Shown one piece after another: positions 50,801 to 63,200 of a DNA stretch of 64,000 nucleotides. The notes under the pieces were generated by a model. The model saw only the letters and a program-made list of their open reading frames with translations. It ran no database searches and was not told where the DNA came from. Position 1 is the first letter of the stretch, and the number at the start of each line of letters is the position of its first letter. Source of the stretch: Diadophis punctatus similis (taxonomy: Eukaryota; Chordata; Lepidosauria; Squamata; Dipsadidae). The DNA is taken from NCBI GenBank assembly GCA_023053685.1, contig JALIGW010000061.1, forward strand, positions 2,932,001-2,996,000, read 5' to 3'. The position numbers and the translations under genes were made by a program.

Positions 50801-53078
50801 GTGAATTCATACTGCAATGGAGTGAGGTTTTTTAACCCAGAAACTCACAGGTCTCAGCCAGGAACTCCACCCCCGGCTTCTGTGAATTCAAACTACAATG
50901 GAGTGAGGTTTTGTTCCCCCAGATAGTCACAGGTCTCAGCCAGGAACTCCACCCCCATCTTCTGTGAATTCAAACTACAATGGAGTGAGGTTTCTTTCCC
51001 CAGATACTCACAGGTCTAAGCCAGGAACTCCACCCCCAGCTTCTGTGAATTGAAACTACAATGCAGTGAGGTTGTGTTTCCCCAGATAGTCACAGGTCTC
51101 AGCCAGGAACTCCACCCCCAGCTTCTGTGAATTGAAACTACAATGCAGTGAGGTTTCACACCCCAGATACTCACAAGTCTAAGCCAGGAACTCCACCCCC
51201 AGCTTCTGTGAATTCAAACTACAATGGAGTGAGGTTTTTTCCCCCAGATACTAACAAGTCTCACAAAGGAACTCCACCCCCAGCTTCTGTGAATTCAAAC
51301 TACAATGGAGTGAGGTTTCTTCCCCAAGATACTCACAGGTGTCAGCCAGGAACTCCACCCCCATTTTCTGTGAATTCAAACTGCAATGGAGTAAGGTTTT
51401 TTCCCCAAGATACTCACAGGTCTCAGCCAGGAACTCCACCCCCATCTTCTGTGAATTCAAACTACAATTGAGTGAGGTTTATTCCCCCAGATACTCACAG
51501 GTCTCAGCCAGGAAGTCCACCCCCAGCTTCTGTGAATTCAAACTACAATGGAGTAAGGTTTCTTCCCTCAGATACTCACAGGTCTCAGCCAGGATGTCCA
51601 CCCCCAGCTTCTGTGAATTCAAACTACAATGGAGTGAGATTTCTTCCCCCAGATACTCACAGGTCTCAGCCAGGAACTCCACCCCCAGCTTCTGTGAATT
51701 CAAACTACAATGGAGTGAGGTTTTTTCCCCAGATACTCACAGGTCTCAGCCAGGAACTCCACGCCAAGCTTCTGTGAATTCATACTGCAATGGAGTGAGG
51801 TTTTTTAACCCAGAAACTCACAGGTCTCAGCCAGGAACTCCACCCCCGGCTTCTGTGAATTCAAACTACAATGGAGTGAGGTTTTGTTCCCCCAGATAGT
51901 CACAGGTCTCAGCCAGGAACTCCACCCCCAGCTTCTGTGAATTGAAACTACAATGCAGTGAGGATGTGTTCCCCCAGATAGTCACAGGTCTCAGCCAGGA
52001 ACTCTACCCCCAGCTTCTGTGAATTGAAACTACAATGCAGTGAGGTTTCACACCCCAGATACTCACAAGTCTAAGCCAGGAACTCCACCCCCAGCTTCTG
52101 TGAATTCAAACTACAATGGAGTGAGGTTTTTTCCCCCAGATACTCACAGGTCTCAGACAGGAACTCCACCCCCAGGTTCTGTGAATTCAAACTACAATGG
52201 AGTGAGGTTCCCCCCCCCCAAATACTCACAGGTCTCAGCCAGGAACTCCACCCCCAGCTTCTGTGAATTCAAACTACAATGGAGTGAGGTTCCCCCCCCC
52301 CAGATACTCACAAGTCTCAGCCAGGAACTCCACCCCTAGCTTCTGTGAATTCAAACTACAATGGAGTGAGGTTTTTCCCCCCAGATAATAACAAGTCTCA
52401 CCCAGGAACTCCACCCCAAGCTTCTGTGAATTCAAACTACAATGGAGTGAGGTTTTTTCCCCAAGATACTCACAGGTCTCAGCCAGGAACTCCACCCCAA
52501 GCTTCTGTGAATTCAAACTACAATGGAGTGAGGTTTTTTCCCCAAGATACTCACAGATCTCAGCCAGGAACTCCACCCCCATCTTCTGTGAATTCAAACT
52601 ACAATGGAGTCAGGTTTCTTCCCCCAGATACTCACAGGTCTCAGCCAGGAACTCCACCCACAGCTTCTGTGAATTCAAACTACAATGGAGTGAGGTTTCT
52701 TTCCCCAGATACTCACACGTCTCAGCCAGGAACTCAACCCCCAGCTTCTGTGGATTGAAACTATAATGCAGTGATGTTGTGTTCCCCCAGATAGTCACAG
52801 GTCTCAGCCAGGAACTCCACCCCCAGCTTCTGTGAATTGAAACTACAATGCAGTGAGGTTTCACACCCCAGATACTCACAAGTCTAAGCCAGGAACTCCA
52901 CCCCCAGCTTCTGTGAATTCAAATTACAATGGAGTGAGGTTTTTTCCCCCAGATACTAACAAGTCTCACAAAGGAACTCCACCCCCAGCTTCTGTGAATT
53001 CAAACTACAATGGAGTGAGGTTTCTTCCCCAGGATACTCACAGGTATCAGCCAGGAACTCCACACCAGCTTCTGTGAA
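44813..53078. repeat. 8.27-kb higher-order unit, copy H3 (8,266 bp)
   Basis: H3 is a complete copy with landmarks at 45,315 and 45,719 (five-monomer pair), 46,287 and 47,098, an ATGGGATGTCG monomer at about 47,660, GAGCGAGGTTCG at 49,278, then 50,499, 51,148, 52,040 and 52,853. It carries two substitutions shared only with H4 among the copies checked: AAACTAAAATGGAG at 48,224 and GAATACAAATTAC at 47,164. H1 has the usual base at both corresponding sites (32,751 and 31,691). Confidence 0.85.
49278..50156 (+). other. ATG-initiated open frame (292 codons), H3 copy, probably non-coding
   Basis: This is the counterpart in H3 of the frame at 57,545. The two have nearly the same length but differ inside: one enters the other stop-free frame at a different monomer because C-tract lengths differ. 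At 57,636-57,646 the tract is 11 C, whereas the corresponding tract near 49,371 is shorter. A protein under selection would be expected to keep its frame, so the difference argues against coding. Confidence 0.5.
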
Positions 53079-56000
53079 TTGAAACTACAATGCAGTGAGG
53101 TTTTCCCGCCCAGATACTCACAAGCCTCAGCCAGGAATTCCACCCCCAGCTTCTGTGAATTCAAACTAAAATGGATTGAGGTTTATTCCCCCAGATACTC
53201 ACAGGTCTCAGCCAGGAAGTCCACCCCCAGCTTCTGTGAATTCAAACTACAATGGAGTAAGGTTTCTTCCCTCAGATACTCACAGGTCTCAGCCAGGAAG
53301 TCCACCCCCAGCTTCTGTGAATTCAAACTACAATGGAGTAAGGTTTCTTCCCTCAGATACTCACAGGTCTCAGCCAGGATGTCCACCCCCAGCTTCTGTG
53401 AATTCAAACTACAATGGAGTGAGATTTCTTCCCCCAGATACTCACAGGTCTCAGCCAGGAACTCCACCCCCATCTTCTGTGAATTCAAACTGCAATGGAG
53501 TGAGGTTTTTTCCCCAGGATACTCACAGGTCTCAGCCAGGAATTCCACCCCCAGCTTCTGTGAATTCAAACTACAATTGAGTGAGGTTTATTCCCCCAGA
53601 TACTCACAGGTCTCAGCCAGGAAGTCCACCCCCAGCTTCTGTGAATTCAAACTACAATGGAGTAAGGTTTCTTCCCTCAGATACTCACAGGTCTCAGCCA
53701 GGATGTCCACCCCCAGCTTCTGTGAATTCAAACTACAATGGAGTGAGATTTCTTCCCCCAGATACTCACAGGTCTCAGCCAGGAACTCCACCCCCAGCTT
53801 CTGTGAATTCAAACTACAATGGAGTGAGGTTTTTTCCCCAGATACTCACAGGTCTCAGCCAGGAACTCCACGCCAAGCTTCTGTGAATTCATACTGCAAT
53901 GGAGTGAGGTTTTTTCCCCAGGATACTCACAGGTCTCAGCCAGGAACTCCACCCCCATCTTCTGTGAATTCAAACTACAATTGAGTGAGGTTTATTCCCC
54001 CAGATACTCACAGGTCTCAGCCAGGAAGTCCACCCCCAGCTTCTGTGAATTCAAACTACAATGGAGTAAGGTTTCTTCCCTCAGATACTCACAGGTCTCA
54101 GCCAGGATGTCCACCCCCAGCTTCTGTGAATTCAAACTACAATGGAGTGAGATTTCTTCCCCCAGATACTCACAGGTCTCAGCCAGGAACTCCACCCCCA
54201 GCTTCTGTGAATTCAAACTACAATGGAGTGAGGTTTTTTCCCCAGATACTCACAGGTCTCAGCCAGGAACTCCACGCCAAGCTTCTGTGAATTCATACTG
54301 CAATGGAGTGAGGTTTTTTAACCCAGAAACTCACAGGTCTCAGCCAGGAACTCCACCCCCGGCTTCTGTGAATTCAAACTACAATGGAGTGAGGTTTTGT
54401 TCCCCCAGATAGTCACAGGTCTCAGCCAGGAACTCCACCCCCAGCTTCTGTGAATTGAAACTACAATGCAGTGAGGATGTGTTCCCCCAGATAGTCACAG
54501 GTCTCAGCCAGGAACTCTACCCCCAGCTTCTGTGAATTGAAACTACAATGCAGTGAGGTTTCACACCCCAGATACTCACAAGTCTAAGCCAGGAACTCCA
54601 CCCCCAGCTTCTGTGAATTCAAACTACAATGGAGTGAGGTTTTTTCCCCCAGATACTCACAGGTCTCAGACAGGAACTCCACCCCCAGGTTCTGTGAATT
54701 CAAACTACAATGGAGTGAGGTTCCCCCCCCCCAAATACTCACAGGTCTCAGCCAGGAACTCCACCCCCAGCTTCTGTGAATTCAAACTACAATGGAGTGA
54801 GGTTCCCCCCCCCAGATACTCACAAGTCTCAGCCAGGAACTCCACCCCTAGCTTCTGTGAATTCAAACTACAATGGAGTGAGGTTTTTCCCCCCAGATAA
54901 TAACAAGTCTCACCCAGGAACTCCACCCCAAGCTTCTGTGAATTCAAACTACAATGGAGTGAGGTTTTTTCCCCAAGATACTCACAGGTCTCAGCCAGGA
55001 ACTCCACCCCAAGCTTCTGTGAATTCAAACTACAATGGAGTGAGGTTTTTTCCCCAAGATACTCACAGATCTCAGCCAGGAACTCCACCCCCATCTTCTG
55101 TGAATTCAAACTACAATGGAGTCAGGTTTCTTCCCCCAGATACTCACAGGTCTCAGCCAGGAACTCCACCCACAGCTTCTGTGAATTCAAACTACAATGG
55201 AGTGAGGTTTCTTTCCCCAGATACTCACACGTCTCAGCCAGGAACTCCACCCCCAGCTTCTGTGGATTGAAACTATAATGCAGTGAGGTTGTGTTCCCCC
55301 AGATAGTCACAGGTCTCAGCCAGGAACTCCACCCCCAGCTTCTGTGAATTGAAACTACAATGCAGTGAGGTTTCACACCCCAGATACTCACAAGTCTAAG
55401 CCAGGAACTCCACCCCCAGCTTCTGTGAATACAAATTACAATGGAGTGAGGTTTTTTCCCCCAGATACTAACAAGTCTCACAAAGGAACTCCACCCCCAG
55501 CTTCTGTGAATTCAAACTACAATGGAGTGAGGTTTCTTCCCCAGGATACTCACAGGTATCAGCCAGGAACTCCACACCAGCTTCTGTGAATTGAAACTAC
55601 AATGCAGTGAGGTTTTCCCGCCCAGATACTCACAAGCCTCAGCCAGGAATTCCACCCCCAGCTTCTGTGAATTCAAACTAAAATGGATTGAGGTTTTTCT
55701 CCCAGATACTCACAGGTCTCAGCCAGGAACTCCACCCCCAGCTTCTGTGAATTCAAACTGCAATGGAGTTAGGTTTTTTCCCCCAGATACTAACAGGTCT
55801 CACCCAAGAACTCCACCCCCAGCTTCTGTGAATTCAAACTACAATGGATTGAGGTTTTGTTCCCCCAGATACTCACAGGTCTCAGCCAGGAACTCCACTC
55901 CCAGCTTCTGTGAATTCAAACTATAATGGGATGTCGTTTTTTCCCCCAAATACTCACAGGTCTCAGCCAGGAACTCCACCCCCAGCTTCTGTGAATTCAA

Positions 56001-59000
56001 ACTACAATGGAGTGAGGTCCCCCCCCCCAGATACTCACAGGTCTCAGCCAGGAACTCCACCCCCAGCTTCTGTGAATTCAAACTACAATGGAGTGAGGTT
56101 TTGTCCCCCAGATACTCACAGGTCTCAGCCAGGAACTCCACCCCCAGCTTCTGTGAATTTAAACTACAATGGAGTGAGGTTTCTTCCCCAAGATACTCAC
56201 AGGTCTCAGCCAGGAACTCCACCCCCATCTTCTGTGAATTCAAACTACAATTGAGTGAGGTTTATTCCCCCAGATACTCACAGGTCTCAGCCAGGAAGTC
56301 CACCCCCAGCTTCTGTGAATTCAAACTACAATGGAGTAAGGTTTCTTCCCTCAGATACTCACAGGTCTCAGCCAGGATGTCCACCCCCAGCTTCTGTGAA
56401 TTCAAACTACAATGGAGTGAGATTTCTTCCCCCAGATACTCACAGGTCTCAGCCAGGAACTCCACCCCCAGCTTCTGTGAATTCAAACTAAAATGGAGTG
56501 AGGTTTTTTCCCCAGATACTCACAGGTCTCAGCCAGGAACTCCACGCCAAGCTTCTGTGAATTCATACTGCAATGGAGTGAGGTTTTTTAACCCAGAAAC
56601 TCACAGGTCTCAGCCAGGAACTCCACCCCCAGCTACTGTGAATTCAATCTACAATGGAGTGAGGTTTTGTTCCCCCAGATAGTCACAGGTCTCAGCCAGG
56701 AACTCAACCCCCAGCTTCTGTGAATTGAAACTACAATGCAGTGAGGATGTGTTCCCCCAGATAGTCACAGGTCTCAGCCAGGAACTCCACCCCCAGCTTC
56801 TGTGAATTGAAACTACAATGCAGTGAGGTTTCACACCCCAGATACTCACAAGTCTAAGCCAGGAACTCCACCCCCAGCTTCTGTGAATTCAAACTACAAT
56901 GGAGTGAGGTTTTTTCCCCCAGATACTAACAAGTCTCACAAAGGAACTCCACCCCCAGCTTCTGTGAATTCAAACTACAATGGAGTGAGGTTTCTTCCCC
57001 AAGATACTCACAGGTCTCAGCCAGGAACTCCACCCCCATCTTCTGTGAATTCAAACTACAATTGAGTGAGGTTTATTCCCCCAGATACTCACAGGTCTCA
57101 GGCAGGAAGTCCACCCCCAGCTTCTGTGAATTCAAACTACAATGGAGTAAGGTTTCTTCCCTCAGATACTCACAGGTCTCAGCCAGGATGTCCACCCCCA
57201 GCTTCTGTGAATTCAAACTACAATGGAGTGAGATTTCTTCCCCCAGATACTCACAGGTCTCAGCCAGGAACTCCACCCCCAGCTTCTGTGAATTCAAACT
57301 ACAATGGAGTGAGGTTTTTTCCCCAGATACTCACAGGTCTCAGCCAGGAACTCCACGCCAAGCTTCTGTGAATTCATACTGCAATGGAGTGAGGTTTTTT
57401 AACCCAGAAATTCACAGGTCTCAGCCAGGAACTCCACCCCCAGCTTCTGTGAATTCAAACTACAATGAAGTGAGGTTTTTTCCCCAGATACTCACAGGTC
57501 TCAGCCAGGAAATCCACCCCCAGCTTCTGTGAATTCAAACTACAATGGAGCGAGGTTCGCCCCCCGATACTCACAGGTATCAGCCAGGAACTCCACCCCC
57601 AGCGTCTCTGAATTCAAACTGCAATGGAGTGAGGTCCCCCCCCCCCAGATACTCACAGGTCTCAGCCAGGAACTCCACCCCCAGCTTCTGTGAATTTAAA
57701 CTACAATGGAGTGAGGTTTCTTCGACAAGATACTCACAGGTCTCAGCCAGGAACTCCACCCCCAGCTTCTGTGAATTCAAACTACAATGGAGTGAGGTGT
57801 TTCCCCCCAGATACTCACAGGTCTCAGACAGGAACTCCACCCCCAGCTTCTGTGAATTCAAACTACAATGGAGTGAGGTTTCCCCCCCCCCAAATACTCA
57901 CAGGTCTCAGCCAGGAACTCCACCCCCAGCTTCTGTGAATTCAAACTACAATGGAGTGAGGTTCCCCCCCCCAGATACTCACAGGTCTCAGCCAGGAACT
58001 CCACCCCCAGCTTCTGTGAATTCAAACTACAATGGAGTGAGGTTTTGTCCCCCAGATACTCACAGGTCTCAGCCAGGAACTCCACCCCCAGTTTCTGTGA
58101 ATTTAAACTACAATGGAGTGAGGTTTCTTCGACAAGATACTCACAGGTCTCAGCCAGGAACTCCACCCCAAGCTTCTGTGAATTCAAACTACAATGGAGT
58201 GAGGTGTTTTCCCCCAGATACTCACAGGTCTCAGCCAGGAACTCCACCCCCAGCTTCTGTGAATTCAAACTACAATGGAGTGAGGTTTTCCCCCCCCCCA
58301 AATACTCACAGGTCTCAGCCAGGAACTCCACCCCCAGCTTCTGTGAATTCAAACTACAATGGAGTGAGGTTCCCCCCCCAGATACTCACAAGTCTCAGCC
58401 AGGAACTACACCCCCAGCTTCTGTGAATTCAAACTACAATGGAGTGAGGTTTTCCCCCCCAGATAATAACAAGTCTCACCCAGGAACTCCACCCCAAGCT
58501 TCTGTGAATTCAAACTACAATGGAGTGAGGTTATTTCCCCAAGATACTCACAGGTCTCAGCCAGGAACTCCACCCCCATCTTCTGTGAATTCAAACTACA
58601 ATGGAGTGAGGTTTCTTTCCCCAGATACTCACAGGTCTAAGCCAGGAACTCCACCCCCAGCTTCTGTGAATTGAAACTACAATGCAGTGAGGTTGTGTTC
58701 CCCCAGATAGTCACAGGTCTCAGCCAGGAACTCCACCCCCAGCTTCTGTGAATTGAAACTACAATGCAGTGAGGTTTCACACCCCAGATACTCACAAGTC
58801 TAAGCCAGGAACTCCACCCCCAGTTTCTGTGAATTCAAACTACAATGGAGTGAGGTTTTTTCCCCCAGATACTAACAAGTCTCACAAAGGAACTCCACCC
58901 CCAGCTTCTGTGAATTCAAACTACAATGGAGTGAGGTTTCTTCCCCCAGATACTCACAGGTCTCAGCCAGGAACTCCACCCCCATCTTCTGTGAATTCAA

Positions 59001-60270
59001 ACTACAATTGAGTGAGGTTTTTTCCCCAGATACTCACAGGTCTCAGCCAGGAACTCCACGCCAAGCTTCTGTGAATTCATACTGCAATGGAGTGAGGTTT
59101 TTTAACCCAGAAACTCACAGGTCTCAGCCAGGAACTCCACCCCCGGCTTCTGTGAATTCAAACTACAATGGAGTGAGGTTTTGTTCCCCCAGATAGTCAC
59201 AGGTCTCAGCCAGGAACTCCACCCCCATCTTCTGTGAATTCAAACTACAATGGAGTGAGGTTTCTTTCCCCAGATACTCACAGGTCTAAGCCAGGAACTC
59301 CACCCCCAGCTTCTGTGAATTGAAACTACAATGCAGTGAGGTTGTGTTTCCCCAGATAGTCACAGGTCTCAGCCAGGAACTCCACCCCCAGCTTCTGTGA
59401 ATTGAAACTACAATGCAGTGAGGTTTCACACCCCAGATACTCACAAGTCTAAGCCAGGAACTCCACCCCCAGCTTCTGTGAATTCAAACTACAATGGAGT
59501 GAGGTTTTTTCCCCCAGATACTAACAAGTCTCACAAAGGAACTCCACCCCCAGCTTCTGTGAATTCAAACTACAATGGAGTGAGGTTTCTTCCCCAAGAT
59601 ACTCACAGGTGTCAGCCAGGAACTCCACCCCCATTTTCTGTGAATTCAAACTGCAATGGAGTAAGGTTTTTTCCCCAAGATACTCACAGGTCTCAGCCAG
59701 GAACTCCACCCCCATCTTCTGTGAATTCAAACTACAATTGAGTGAGGTTTATTCCCCCAGATACTCACAGGTCTCAGCCAGGAAGTCCACCCCCAGCTTC
59801 TGTGAATTCAAACTACAATGGAGTAAGGTTTCTTCCCTCAGATACTCACAGGTCTCAGCCAGGATGTCCACCCCCAGCTTCTGTGAATTCAAACTACAAT
59901 GGAGTGAGATTTCTTCCCCCAGATACTCACAGGTCTCAGCCAGGAACTCCACCCCCAGCTTCTGTGAATTCAAACTACAATGGAGTGAGGTTTTTTCCCC
60001 AGATACTCACAGGTCTCAGCCAGGAACTCCACGCCAAGCTTCTGTGAATTCATACTGCAATGGAGTGAGGTTTTTTAACCCAGAAACTCACAGGTCTCAG
60101 CCAGGAACTCCACCCCCGGCTTCTGTGAATTCAAACTACAATGGAGTGAGGTTTTGTTCCCCCAGATAGTCACAGGTCTCAGCCAGGAACTCCACCCCCA
60201 GCTTCTGTGAATTGAAACTACAATGCAGTGAGGATGTGTTCCCCCAGATAGTCACAGGTCTCAGCCAGGA
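53079..60270. repeat. 8.27-kb higher-order unit, copy H4, cut on the right
   Basis: H4 matches H3 at offsets of 8,266-8,270 bp up to about 60,270. The shared private variants are at 55,431 and 56,491. At about 60,270 H3 continues with AACTCTACCCCC and GAATTG, whereas H4 continues with AACTCCACCCCC and GAATTC and jumps to a different part of the unit. About 1.1 kb expected at the end of the unit is therefore missing. Confidence 0.83.
57545..58426 (+). other. ATG-initiated open frame (293 codons), probably non-coding
   Basis: In ordinary monomers the ATG is followed by GAG and TGA. Here TGA has become CGA (MERGS), and the tract behind it is two bases shorter, so the ATG reads on into the stop-free repeat frame. 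The ATG has A at -3 and G at +4. The product would be Pro/Ser/Thr-rich 27-residue repeats that switch frame at long C-tracts. Equivalent starts lie at 33,805, 38,991, 41,176, 49,278 and 61,195, giving 103 to 292 codons, so the downstream reading is not conserved in length. I judge it non-coding but it is the best candidate start in the window. Confidence 0.55.
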
Positions 60271-63200
60271 ACTCCACCCCCAGCTTCTGTGAATTCAAAC
60301 TACAATGGAGTGAGGTTCCCCCCCCCAGATACTCACAAGTATCAGCCAGGAACTCCACCCCTAGCTTCTGTGAATTCAAACTACAATGGAGTGAGGTTTT
60401 TCCCCCCAGATAATAACAAGTCTCACCGAGGAACTCCACCCCAAGCTTCTGTGAATTCAAACTACAATGGAGTGAGGTTTTTTCCCCAAGATACTCACAG
60501 GTCTCAGCCAGGAACTCCACCCCAAGCTTCTGTGAATTCAAACTACAATGGAGTGAGGTTTTTTCCCCAAGATACTCACAGATCTCAGCCAGGAACTCCA
60601 CCCCCATCTTCTGTGAATTCAAACTACAATGGAGTCAGGTTTCTTCCCCCAGATACTCACAGGTCTCAGCCAGGAACTCCACCCCCAGCTTCTGTGAATT
60701 CAAACTACAATGGAGTGAGGTTTCTTCCCCAAGATACTCACAGGTCTCAGCCAGGAACTCCACCCCCATCTTCTGTGAATTCAAACTACAATTGAGTGAG
60801 GTTTATTCCCCCAGATACTCACAGGTCTCAGGCAGGAAGTCCACCCCCAGCTTCTGTGAATTCAAACTACAATGGAGTAAGGTTTCTTCCCTCAGATACT
60901 CACAGGTCTCAGCCAGGATGTCCACCCCCAGCTTCTGTGAATTCAAACTACAATGGAGTGAGATTTCTTCCCCCAGATACTCACAGGTCTCAGCCAGGAA
61001 CTCCACGCCAAGCTTCTGTGAATTCATACTGCAATGGAGTGAGGTTTTTTAACCCAGAAATTCACAGGTCTCAGCCAGGAACTCCACCCCCAGCTTCTGT
61101 GAATTCAAACTACAATGAAGTGAGGTTTTTTCCCCAGATACTCACAGGTCTCAGCCAGGAAATCCACCCCCAGCTTCTGTGAATTCAAACTACAATGGAG
61201 CGAGGTTCGCCCCCCGATACTCCCAGGTATCAGCCAGGAACTCCACCCCCAGCGTCTCTGAATTCAAACTGCAATGGAGTGAGGTTCCCCCCCCCCAGAT
61301 ACTCACAGGTCTCAGCCAGGAACTCCACCCCCAGCTTCTGTGAATTTAAACTACAATGGAGTGAGGTTTCTTCGACAAGATACTCACAGGTCTCAGCCAG
61401 GAACTCCACCCCCAGCTTCTGTGAATTCAAACTACAATGGAGTGAGGTGTTTCCCCCCAGATACTCACAGGTCTCAGACAGGAACTCCACCCCCAGCTTC
61501 TGTGAATTCAAACTACAATGGAGTGAGGTTCCCCCCCCCCAAATACTCACAGGTCTCAGCCAGGAACTCCACCCCCAGCTTCTGTGAATTCAAACTACAA
61601 TGGAGTGAGGTTCCCCCCCCCCAGATACTCACAGGTCTCAGCCAGGAACTCCACCCCCAGCTTCTGTGAATTCAAACTACAATGGAGTGAGGTTTTGTCC
61701 CCCAGATACTCACAGGTCTCAGCCAGGAACTCCACCCCCAGTTTCTGTGAATTTAAACTACAATGGAGTGAGGTTTCTTCGACAAGATACTCACAGGTCT
61801 CAGCCAGGAACTCCACCCCAAGCTTCTGTGAATTCAAACTACAATGGAGTGAGGTTTTTTCCCCCAGATACTAACAAGTCTCACAAAGGAACTCCACCCC
61901 CAGCTTCTGTGAATTCAAACTACAATGGAGTGAGGTTTCTTCCCCAAGATACTCACAGGTGTCAGCCAGGAACTCCACCCCCATTTTCTGTGAATTCAAA
62001 CTGCAATGGAGTGAGGTTTTTTCCCCAAGATACTCACAGGTCTCAGCCAGGAACTCCACCCCCATCTTCTGTGAATTCAAACTACAATTGAGTGAGGTTT
62101 GTTCCCCCAGATACTCACAGGTCTCAGCCAGGAACTCCACCCCCAGCTTCTGTGAATTCAAACTACAATGGAGTAAGGTTTCTTCCCTCAGATACTCACA
62201 GGTCTCAGCCAGGATGTCCACCCCCAGCTTCTGTGAATTCAAACTACAATGGAGTGAGATTTCTTCCCCCAGATACTCACAGGTCTCAGCCAGGAACTCC
62301 ACCCCCAGCTTCTGTGAATTCAAACTACAATGGAGTGAGGTTTTTTCCCCAGATACTCACAGGTCTCAGCCAGGAACTCCACGCCAAGCTTCTGTGAATT
62401 CATACTGCAATGGAGTGAGGTTTTTTAACCCAGAAACTCACAGGTCTCAGCCAGGAACTCCACCCCCAGCTTCTGTGAATTCAAACTACAATGGAGTGAG
62501 GTTCCCCCCCCCAGATACTCACAAGTATCAGCCAGGAACTCCACCCCTAGCTTCTGTGAATTCAAACTACAATGGAGTGAGGTTTTTCCCCCCAGATAAT
62601 AACAAGTCTCACCGAGGAACTCCACCCCAAGCTTCTGTGAATTCAAACTACAATGGAGTGAGGTTTTTTCCCCAAGATACTCACAGGTCTCAGCCAGGAA
62701 CTCCACCCCAAGCTTCTGTGAATTCAAACTACAATGGAGTGAGGTTTTTTCCCCAAGATACTCACAGATCTCAGCCAGGAACTCCACCCCCATCTTCTGT
62801 GAATTCAAACTACAATGGAGTCAGGTTTCTTCCCCCAGATACTCACAGGTCTCAGCCAGGAACTCCACCCCCAGCTTCTGTGAATTCAAACTACAATGGA
62901 GTGAGGTTTCTTCCCCAAGATACTCACAGGTCTCAGCCAGGAACTCCACCCCCCATCTTCTGTGAATTCAAACTACAATTGAGTGAGGTTTATTCCCCCA
63001 GATACTCACAGGTCTCAGGCAGGAAGTCCACCCCCAGCTTCTGTGAATTCAAACTACAATGGAGTAAGGTTTCTTCCCTCAGATACTCACAGGTCTCAGC
63101 CAGGATGTCCACCCCCAGTTTCTGTGAATTCAAACTACAATGGAGTGAGATTTCTTCCCCCAGATACTCACAGGTCTCAGCCAGGAACTCCACCCCCAGC

